Source of the DNA: Mixia osmundae IAM 14324
Lineage: Eukaryota > Basidiomycota > Mixiomycetes > Mixiales > Mixiaceae
Length of the DNA: 64,000 nucleotides
Direction of reading: 5' to 3'
Assembly (NCBI RefSeq): GCF_000708205.1
Contig: NW_014575561.1
Coordinates: forward strand, 504,299-568,298
The notes below the pieces were generated by a model, which was not told the DNA's origin, ran no database searches, and saw only the letters and a list, made by a program, of their open reading frames with translations. A program made the position numbers and the translations under genes. Positions 56,940 through 64,000 of this stretch are shown here, piece after piece; position 1 is the stretch's first letter; each line of letters opens with the position of its first letter.

Positions 56940-57732
56940 TCAGCCGATGGACCGTCCGCCTTCATCTTGCGGTTCTGGCGATACAAAGGTACATATTCCG
57001 TTGTTCACTTTCTCCCACGTCGGCTCCCTGAGATGGTCCAAACTGCAAGCTTCCTTGTTCGAGGTATGCTCGCCAAAGAAGGCACTGCAGGGCAGGCCAA
57101 TTGAGGGAACGACAAAGGATGGCAAGCCCGGGCCGCAATCGAAGCTGACCTCCGGCGTCGATATCGCCATTTTGCCTAAATCAGCAGGAGATGAATGCAA
57201 AGCCCGAGTTTTCTAGAGAAAAGAGACGTACGACGAGGGAAAGTCACCGTAAAGGCGCCAGACCAGATGGCGGTGCAGCATGCAGATACAATCGTCGCAA
57301 CGAGCGGCTCCGTCGACTCGACAATGCTCGTGGGCAGTCCACGAGAGGCGTAGACATCGTATGCGACTCCGATAGGTAAAGTGTAAGGCCCGCCGGCCAC
57401 ATTGCACTGAGGAGCGACTGGTTGCGCTTGCCTCGCCTACTCAGTGTATTGCATTGTCACAGTCATGTCTTCAGAGTGGGTTACGGACGTACAGTGCAAG
57501 TGATGGGCTCACTGTGCTCGGGTTGCACCTTAAGTGTGAAGAGCCGATCTGGCGAGGAGGATGTCATCACGAAGCTGACAGGTCGTCCGTAGAGCAAGAC
57601 GAAATGGTTGCAAGTGGCCGTGAACCTGCGCAAGCCAACGCAGTACTCGGTAGAGGCTTTTGGTCCAGCGGCTTGAGCCAGCAGGAAATGAGTTAAGAGG
57701 AGGCAGAGAGCTGCAAACTTGGACCACGCCAT
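56940..57732 (-). CDS. SC11: dispersed member of the secreted Cys-rich family
   Basis: Exons 57732-57493, 57406-57232 and 57175-56940 encode 216 residues. The signal peptide MAWSKFAALCLLLTHFLLAQAA is followed by YCVGLRRFTATCN, RPVSFVMTSSSPDRLF (the SPxxLF motif), ITCT, a C at the start of exon 2, SACCTAIW, and in the last exon FDCGPG, LPCSAFF, EAC and GIC. Both introns match SC10: phase 0 just after the second cysteine and phase 1 (C|GC, Arg) after the CC exon. The last exon has exactly 236 nt, as in SC4-SC7 and SC10. The first intron is longer (86 nt). It lies 38 kb from the array on the opposite strand, so it is an old dispersed copy or a moved one. Confidence 0.78.
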
Positions 57733-57995
57733 CGTGCAGGAAAGCGAAGACGAAGAAAAGCACGGAAAGATGATGCAGTGTTTCGGTGGGCTCAGGATCA
57801 TCAAGTCATCGGCAACCGAGGACTCCTGTCTCTGACTCGCGTTGCAGCCATCGCATTGCTTGCAGCGATCAGTTTGATTAGCCTTGTGTGTTGCACATCA
57901 AAGGTCCTTATGGGAAGCTCCATCACTGAGACTGCAAGTTGCGAATGGCCTGTTTTCGCGCGAGACCAGTCGTCACAGTGAAACCAATGCAAACT

Positions 57996-58997
57996 TTACA
58001 GAGACCGCTTTGTCCATTGCTCCCGAGTGATTTCGTACAGACTAGCTCTGAGGTCTAGTGGCCAGAAGGTCTCCATGACTCGCTCGAGTTTTGCCCATCT
58101 GCCTGTCTGGATGAGTGACTTTACTCGCGCGTCGGGTCCCTCTCTAGTGAAACCGAGACCGACGAGCGTTTTCGCCCGCGATGCTTCGAGCTGATTGTAT
58201 ACACTGATGACCACCCTATCTGCAGGAGGGCCAGATGGAGGTGCAAACGCATACTTGAGCGCAAACTCGATCATGTCTGCGTCGACATCGATCTCGCGGA
58301 ACGTGAGCGATGTTGTCAGATGACGGATCTCCCTCGTCTTGCCGGCGTTCGACACGCCTCTCTGCGTTCGCTTTCGCGAGCGAAGACCCGAAGCAGGCGA
58401 GGATTTGATGGCCTTGACGCCGTTGCTTTTGCCGTTTGGCGACGCGCCCTTGTCCTCGAACGAATCCAAGAGCTCGCCTGCGCGCTCGCCATCGAGCGAC
58501 ATGCATCCGATGATACGCTCGTCGAATTCGAGGACCCAGAAGCCAGAAGGCGAGTCTTGCGCGAGCTTGCCATTGACGACATTGTAGAACCCTTCGATAT
58601 CGCGTACGTCCTCTTCTCCCATGACCCTGCGCATGATGATATCAAAGTGCATCTTATGCCTGAGCTCGAAGGTGCCGATCATGAGTGCAATGACGGCCGC
58701 TAAGCCTGGCAGAAAGTAGAGCGCCTCCATGATGGCGAACGCCGTCTCTGTGAACGTCCAGGTACGCGTAGCGCCAGAGAGGATGTCGGACACATGGAAG
58801 TTGGGCACCCATTTGAATATGTAGATGAAGCTCGTCGAGGCAATGAGGAGAAACGCAAGCGAGGCGGGTCGAGTGAACGCGAGCGAATTGGCAAAAGCTG
58901 CCAGCTCGAGACGTGAGGCGCCGACGAGGTAGCGTACAAAGGGTCTATCTTCTGGCTTGAAAGGCCTGATAGCGCCCTCAGGCGGTTCCTCTGCCAT
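57996..58997 (-). CDS. Membrane-anchored GNAT-type acetyltransferase
   Basis: One exon; the ATG at 58997 gives 333 residues. The frame is open upstream without another ATG. Residues about 45-66 and 95-120 form two hydrophobic segments (LAFLLIASTSFIYIFKW; IMEALYFLPGLAAVIALMIG), like NAT8-type enzymes. A GNAT domain surrounds them: GFWVLEFDERIIGCMSLDGE is the beta4 and acetyl-CoA approach, and a late strand-helix (VVISVYNQLEASRAKTLVGLGFTREG) is the usual motif B. A basic Ser-rich insert of about 50 residues sits between. Substrate unknown; ER or Golgi location is inferred from the hairpin. It is divergent from the next gene, with 96 bp between starts. Confidence 0.75.
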   Translation of the reverse strand: MAEEPPEGAIRPFKPEDRPFVRYLVGASRLELAAFANSLAFTRPASLAFLLIASTSFIYIFKWVPNFHVSDILSGATRTWTFTETAFAIMEALYFLPGLAAVIALMIGTFELRHKMHFDIIMRRVMGEEDVRDIEGFYNVVNGKLAQDSPSGFWVLEFDERIIGCMSLDGERAGELLDSFEDKGASPNGKSNGVKAIKSSPASGLRSRKRTQRGVSNAGKTREIRHLTTSLTFREIDVDADMIEFALKYAFAPPSGPPADRVVISVYNQLEASRAKTLVGLGFTREGPDARVKSLIQTGRWAKLERVMETFWPLDLRASLYEITREQWTKRSL

Positions 58998-59093
58998 TGA
59001 TGTTGATAGTCGCAAAGTTTCGAAGAGCCAAGCGTCGCGACTTTTCTGCCCAAGGCCTTGCGCTGTCGCCGGCACGTGCGTGGGTGTCTCGGC

Positions 59094-59891
59094 ATGGCAG
59101 AGGGCCAGAATGCAGCCGAGAAGCCGGCGAAGCGAGTCCAGATGCTACGATGCCGAGCGAGTACGGCAATACTCATCCCGCCCGTCAATTTTGGATTGGT
59201 CGAAGAGGGTCTCTATCGCTCTGTCGGTCTCGCAGGGCTCGTATGATATACACATGCTCAATCTGAAATCTGCAGGGGCAGCCGACCGAGCTCAACTTTC
59301 CGTTCCTCGAACGATTGAACCTCAAGACGCTTTGCTGGCTTGCACCGGAAGAGCCATCGCAGCGATTGTCAGACTATTCCTCGCTACTCACTACACCGAG
59401 CTGAGGTGCCGCGGCAGTCTTGACTTTATCGACGATCAAGGTATCAAACTCCATCATCTCGGCGCACTTAACGCTGCCAATGCGTGGGATCCCATCACGG
59501 AGGAAACGGTGATCCAAGCATTGTCAGTCGCGTCGCTTGTCGGCTGCGCCTTGCTCATAAGGGCCACAGGGAAATCATCATCGATCCGGCTTGTCATCCC
59601 GTCATGGTTATGTGCAATCTCGGGAGACATAGAACAGGCACGGCGATTGGCTGCCTGCGCAAGTTGCAACGATGGAACCTCGCAAGTATCTTTGAAGAGT
59701 ATAGACGCTTCGCGGGACCGAAAGTGCGGGTCCTCAATGAGCAATTCATCGAGCTTTGGGACTGCGATGTGAGCTACTCCTCAGCTAGCAGTAGCCTGCT
59801 GACAGTGCATGATAGCTTGTCTCTATACCGCCGCCTGCTGCGCCAATACCGCCGCCACGGCCCGAGCCGCTCATGGAGGTCTAGTAAATGA
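59094..59891 (+). CDS. OCA1: OCA1/SIW14-family atypical phosphatase
   Basis: Exons 59094-59222, 59276-59367, 59418-59522 and 59570-59891 encode 215 residues. Motifs are [30 protein letters not shown] (spliced), LCWLAPEEPSQ, FIDDQGIKLHHLGA and the catalytic CNLGRHRT loop (C-x5-R), followed by GCLRKLQRWNLASIFEEYRRFAG. SIW14-type members hydrolyse inositol pyrophosphates; OCA1 acts in oxidant-induced cell-cycle arrest in yeast. Which subtype this is cannot be settled by eye. All three junctions restore family sequence. The last 45 residues (Ser-rich, then Arg-rich) are not part of the domain, and another small intron there is possible. Confidence 0.88.
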
Positions 59892-59936
59892 TCAAAATGA
59901 TGCTACAACAAGCAAGTAGACGCTACAATACCGGGA

Positions 59937-60939
59937 TCACGCTGCAGGTGCAAGACCGAGGCCAGCTTGGGGCACCGGCATCGCTTCTTCTGGCGCATCC
60001 ATCGATGCTGCCGCTAGCGCGTTGAGGTCTTCGTCTTCACTGAAGTCCTCTTCGTCGTTTCGCAGCGCCTCACCACTCGGTAGAGTTGCTGCCATAGGTA
60101 CTGGCGAGGACATAGGCATGCTGCCCTTTGCAAGTTCAGGCGCATTGCGCTCTCTCGTCAATTTGGCCAAACGTTGCTCAAGGAACGCGATCCGGCCTTC
60201 GCGCGCTCGCAAGAGTTTCTGAGCTTTGTCCGTCGACAATGCATCAAAAGCGGCCGGTCTATCTGTCGCTTGGACTTCAGGCGCGATCAGCTTGGTCTGA
60301 TGTACGAGCGTTGCAATTTGCTTGTCGGCCTCTGCTAGTGCTTTGAGCAGCATTCGCTTCTCTTCCAGGGGTAGCCATTTGCGTATCACGTCTCGCGTAA
60401 CGTCCTCTATGTGCTTAAAACGTATCGGTCCCAGCATCGTACCTGCTCTAGTGTAAGCTCAATTATAGAGCCTTGGCAATGTGCGTACCGCCAAACCATC
60501 TAGACACGATGACGACGACATCGACGACTCCTTCCTTTTCGAGGACGTTGAGCATCGTCGGCCCGGCTCTATCCTCGCCGTCATTGTGAGAGCCAGCGGC
60601 GACCTCAAAATCCTCATCCCCTTGCTCGCCTAGCCCGTTCTTCCCTGGCCGGAGGGTGATTGTACGCCAAGCGAGCACGTTATGCGAAGCTGGCCCGAGC
60701 TTGCCCTTGCCTATCGATCCTTCGTGAAGTACTTTGACGTGTGCCTGGAATGCAAGCGCATCTGCTTTGCTTGTGATGCTGGTGGCATAGGCAACAAAGC
60801 ACGAGTCGCGATCAACGACAGTTGAAGATGTCGCTAGCGGATCCCATTGTGTCTGAGGCAGACTTAGCCAACTATCGAGCGGTCGAGGGCGCTTCACACT
60901 GTCTGGCTGGGGCACATTCGGCCCAGCCCGCTTGCTCAT
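59937..60939 (-). CDS. IMPACT N-terminal-domain (UPF0029) protein
   Basis: Exons 60939-60489 and 60442-59937 encode 318 residues. The UPF0029 domain lies at about 40-170: DSCFVAYATSITSKADALAF, HNVLAWR, NDGEDRAGPTMLNVLE, VVVIVSRWFGGTMLGPIRFKHIEDV. The splice joins GG and T-M-L-G-P, restoring the family motif. Unlike yeast YIH1 and human IMPACT there is no N-terminal RWD domain; instead a helical, coiled C-terminal half with an acidic patch (NDEEDFSEDED) follows. The link to GCN2 regulation known for YIH1 depends on regions not obviously present, so that role is uncertain. Start: the ATG at 60939 is the first in frame. Confidence 0.8.
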
Positions 60940-61357
60940 ACTGACGTTCTTGAGACGTTGCAACGATTCAAACAGGCCGGCGCAACGTACGCGCGTAAAA
61001 AGTAAATTTGCGACTCATGCAACCGCGACGTGTAGCAGAAGCGATGAGCCTGAGCGTGCAGCAGTGATGCCCAGACGAAGAGCAAAAATCTACTTTACCG
61101 CAGGATTCACGCGTGGTCCCCCACCGCATTACTGACTGGGCGTTACGAGGCTTAATTGGGCAGATCTGACGGGATGCCATGCTTCTCTCGTACTATGAAA
61201 GTAGATACCAGCAATGTTAATCTACAGTGTATATTGTCAATCTAAAATGAAGGGTTGAAGCTAGCGAACTCGGTCGCAAGGACGGTCCTTCGGACACGGC
61301 AACTTTCAACCTGAGAATAGTCCAAGTGAAATGCATAATAGATGACAATGCTTGGGC
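60940..61357. other. 418-bp gene-free stretch
   Basis: It lies upstream of the IMPACT-domain gene and downstream of the Gly/Ala-rich gene. It is AT-rich around 61190-61260. No gene, RNA or repeat was recognised. Confidence 0.4.
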
Positions 61358-62172
61358 TTAGATGGCAGCGCCCCCTGCGCCAGTGTTGGTGGCTCCAGCA
61401 CCTGCGCCGGTCTGGCCGGTCGCAGAGCCTGCAAGGCCAGCACCAGACGTGCCAGCACCTCCTGCAGCACCCGCGTTTCCAGCTGCGGTACCTGCAGCGC
61501 CTGTAGCACCGGCTGCCGTCTGTCCTGCTGCGCCTGATGCGCCACCAACGCCCGCTGCATTGCCACCAACGCCCGCCGCACCCTCGAGATTCTCTCCCGC
61601 TGCGCCAGAAGCTTGTCCGGCCGAGCTTTCGAGTCCCGATCCGTGAAGATTGCCAGCAGCGCTAGAACCCTGCGCAGAGCTTGTGGTCGATGAGATGTAT
61701 GAGTTCTGCGTAGCAGCACCACCGATGTCACCACTGGTCTGAGCATGTCAGTCTGAGTTCGAGACAGATGATAGTGGAGACGTACGCTGCGCCAATGCCC
61801 TGCGAGTATGAGCCCGCGGCGCCTATTGCGCCCTGTTCACCACCGGCAGCGATTGCAGATCCGGCAAGGCCCGCGTAGCCATTGGCCAGACCACCAGCTG
61901 CTGTGCCTTCACTTCCGACGACGTTAGCGGCCAGATCGCCTTGCGCTCCTGCCAGGCCAGCGCCACCTCCGCTAACAGAGCCAACACCGCCGGCACCTGA
62001 TGCCTGTGAGCCGGCCGCACCGCCAACTGCGCCAGACCCGCTTCCTCTGCCGGATAGAGTCAGCCCTTACTCCGCAGTAGGTGCGGAAGACTTACCCTCC
62101 GCCGACGAGGGGCGAGGCAGAAACATAAGCAACTGCGAGAGCCGAAAGAACGAAGCTGAGTGTGACCTTCAT
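61358..62172 (-). CDS. Gly/Ala-rich secreted repeat protein
   Basis: Exons 62172-62096, 62046-61782 and 61738-61358 encode 240 residues. The signal peptide MKVTLSFVLSALAVAYVSA is clear. The mature protein is almost only Gly, Ala, Ser, Thr and Gln in loose repeats of the type G-A-A-G, G-A-S-G and G-V-G-G-N-A-A, with no cysteine or charged core. Two exons start and end inside repeat units. The composition recalls structural wall or silk-like proteins; a role in the cell wall or matrix is inference. The opposite strand shows long Pro/Ala frames that are only the mirror of this repeat. The second junction (43-nt intron, GTCTCC donor) was chosen by frame and is less certain. Confidence 0.65.
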
Positions 62173-62606
62173 GTTGTTGCTGCTGTCTTATGCTGTGAGT
62201 ATTGCTACTGCTTTATGCTGTGAGGGTAATGTAGTAGATGCCGAGAAAGTGAGTGGATGCTGAGATGTGTTCGGCGGCTTCTGATATACCAGAGGACGGC
62301 AAAATGCGGGACTTGCATTGCTCCGAGAAGTCATGCTGCGGGTGTTCGAAGAGGCAGAAAACTAGACCGAGATTGAGCGCGCAGGTCTCGACGGATGCTC
62401 TCATTGCAAGCGTGCTCTCGGTGTCAAGCAAGACAGGGTCCGTGTCGGGTCAAGCTGCAGGATTCGCGTTGAGTAGAAAGTTTCAGCACGCGCCAAAAAG
62501 TGTAGAACCGCGCAGCACGTTTTGTTTACAGCTTTCGCTGGACCTGACGAGGTACATACAGATCAAAAAGGCAGACGACACCGGGGGACGCCGACGCAAA
62601 ACGATT
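62173..62606. other. 434-bp gene-free stretch
   Basis: It lies between the Gly/Ala-rich gene start and the tRNA 3' end. It should carry the promoter of the former. Nothing else was recognised. Confidence 0.4.
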
Positions 62607-62703
62607 GCTCGCTGCCCGAGTCGAACGGACGATCTCGTCATCTCAAAGGAATTCTAATTCCAAGGTTACTAGTGACGCGCCTTACCAGCTTGGCCAAGCG
62701 AGC
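62607..62703 (-). tRNA. tRNA-Thr (AGT anticodon) with intron
   Basis: On the minus strand the 97-nt gene folds into a full cloverleaf. The acceptor stem is GCTCGCT with AGCGAGC (7 pairs). The D arm is GCC...GGC with AAGCTGGTAA in the loop. The anticodon stem is CGTCA with TGACG, the loop CTAGTAA (anticodon AGT), and the T arm GTCCG-TTCGACT-CGGGC. A 25-nt intron interrupts the anticodon loop after position 37 (about 62642-62666), the standard place for nuclear tRNA introns. The base after the acceptor stem is A (discriminator). The AGT anticodon, read as IGU after editing, decodes ACU, ACC and ACA. Confidence 0.93.
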
Positions 62704-62815
62704 ATGCTGGGGTACGGCCAAATTTGTGAACATAAAGGCTTGACAGCGCGAATGCATTAAATGTAGGGGCGCGCTTGCTCAAGCACACAAATCCTTACCG
62801 ATCGCTAACGCTCAG

Positions 62816-63756
62816 TCATTGAAGTGAAGGTATGAGGGTACGCTTCAGAAAGTCCTCGAGCTCAGTCACAGGGCCTCGGGCGTTCTCGACTGCCCATTTG
62901 ATCTTAGCATCCGAATCCTGCCCATAGTAGCTTTGGCCGTCTTTGAACCATTGGAACATGTCCGCGATACAAGCCTGGGCAGTGGGCGGAAAGTGTGAGA
63001 GGAACTCGGAAGCAGAGACTTGTTGGTAGATCACCTCCTTGCCAGAGATGCGCGACAGGATTGTGGTAGCCTCAACCATGGTGTACTGAGGAGTTGCTAT
63101 GCACCAGACGGGTCTTGTCATATTTGATGGGATCCGCCAGCATTGCAGCAACGAACTTGCCCGTGTCGCCGACAATGTCAATCAGTGGCTTGGGGTCATC
63201 TGGTATGTAAAGATGGCAAAGGACGAATGTGCCATCCACTGTTGGCCTGGGCTGAAGGGGGCCGAGAAAGTTCTGCATGAATCCGCCAGGTATGAAGAAT
63301 GAGGATTCGACGGACAGAGCGGCGATATAGTCTTGTATGTCTGCTTTGGCTTCGCATGATGTCGCGTTTGTCAGTCTACCGTCTGTCAGTCTGGCTGGTG
63401 AGACAAGCGAGCTAAAGATGATCTGCTGCGCGCCAGCCGTGACCGCAGCGTCTGCGATAGCTTTGCCATGAACAGTCTCTTGTTCTCGACCGTCGGCAGC
63501 AAAGACGGGCACGGTAATGATGACCACGGAGTCAGCGCCTTCTACCGCTACGGCGAGAGAGTCTTGTTCGCTGAAGTCGCCCCTCACGACCTGCACGCCG
63601 CGCGCTGCCAGTGCTCGTGCCGCTGGCTTAGTCGTATCGCGCGTGATACCTTTGATCCTATACGAATGCTTTCAATGCGTCGTCGGCAAGAGTTGTATCG
63701 ACAATTGATCCACCCTGCTGGCCTGTTGCCACAAATACGACGAGCAGCTCATCCAT
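62816..63756 (-). pseudogene. Broken NmrA-like NAD(P)-binding gene
   Basis: The pieces spell an NmrA/HSCARG-type redox-sensor or reductase: MDELLVVFVATGQQGGSI with the dinucleotide-binding turn (from the ATG at 63756), then GITRDTTKPAARALAARG, VVRGDF, FIPGGFMQN and, near the end, YTMVEATTILSRISGKEV. These lie in three frames. The first shift is at about 63665, where four bases (GTAT) separate segments that would join smoothly and the first frame meets TAG. The second is near 63085. Neither place offers an intron of usable length in phase that keeps the conserved residues. Two frameshifts therefore suggest a recently inactivated gene; sequencing errors cannot be excluded. The last frame ends at 62816. 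Confidence 0.6.
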
Positions 63757-64000
63757 CGCTTGCCGGTCTGCTATCTGAAGCGGCGCACACGCAAGGGGTA
63801 TCGCCTCTGCTCATGTACATGGCTGCAAGCTCCGATAGGCGCGTTCCTCCGATAGCTCCGCTTTGACCACAGTGCTGTTCAGCGACATTGCGCGAAGGTC
63901 CACCCCGTGCTCACACTGGCGCAGACGAACATGTGACGGGACTAGACTTGTCATCATCAGGTGCTAGCTCCGCAGCTCTCGCCAGACCGCGCTGATTATG

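Noticed and set aside
57778-57981. Short plus-strand frame with a hydrophobic segment upstream of SC11
   Set aside because: It has no ATG at its start and no family resemblance; it is most likely promoter DNA.
61362-62223. Long Pro/Ala-rich plus-strand frames that could look like an antigen or wall protein gene
   Set aside because: They are the exact mirror of the Gly/Ala repeat gene on the minus strand, lack a signal peptide and have no splice logic.

Overview
The window looks like nuclear DNA of a compact basidiomycete genome. About 43 protein-coding genes or gene relics and one tRNA fill 64 kb on both strands. Genes are split by very short introns (mostly 45-65 nt, GT-AG with some GC-AG), and neighbours are often only tens of bases apart. 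Markers include a Rap1-type telomere protein, UDP-galactopyranose mutase, a CAP10-type glycosyltransferase, a PriA-like secreted protein, Mediator MED13 and an AVT-type amino acid transporter. A small Pucciniomycotina yeast-like genome (Mixia-like) would fit, but that is a guess. There are no CRISPR arrays, rRNA, or recognisable transposons or virus relics.

Layout. 0-5 kb: a 5'-cut unknown gene and a long Ser-rich coiled-coil protein. 5.9-18.8 kb: the most striking region, a same-strand array of ten loci (called SC1-SC10 here) encoding one family of small secreted cysteine-rich proteins. Two of the ten are broken, and the housekeeping genes EB1 and NADH pyrophosphatase sit inside the array. 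An eleventh member (SC11) lies alone at 57 kb on the other strand. All share a signal peptide, a V-x-S-x-S-P-x-x-L-F motif, eight recurring cysteines including a CC pair, and a phase-1 intron at the same place. I recognise no known family. They resemble lineage-specific effector or surface proteins growing by tandem duplication and decay.

19-32.9 kb: a housekeeping block: glycyl-tRNA synthetase (probably dual-targeted to mitochondria and cytosol), adenylate kinase, an unknown protein with a Rap1-C-terminal-like domain, a nucleoside transporter, SPT4, mitochondrial uL23, an ATRIP/Rad26-like checkpoint protein and a vacuolar amino acid transporter. 33-42.4 kb: MED13, the SNARE YKT6, mitochondrial t6A synthase QRI7, a conserved unknown protein, an OB-fold-like protein and a possible F-box protein. 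42.5-47.4 kb: a Cys-rich membrane protein and Rap1.

47.6-56.1 kb: a glycan neighbourhood with UDP-galactopyranose mutase, a CAP10-type transferase, a PriA-like secreted protein and a GT18-like transferase. 56.9-64 kb: SC11, a GNAT-domain membrane protein, an OCA1/SIW14-like phosphatase, an IMPACT-domain protein, a Gly/Ala-rich secreted protein, an intron-containing tRNA-Thr and a broken NmrA-like gene. All exon joins were built by hand from reading frames, splice consensus and known family sequences. Joins whose total length is a multiple of three and whose junction restores a family motif are the most reliable.
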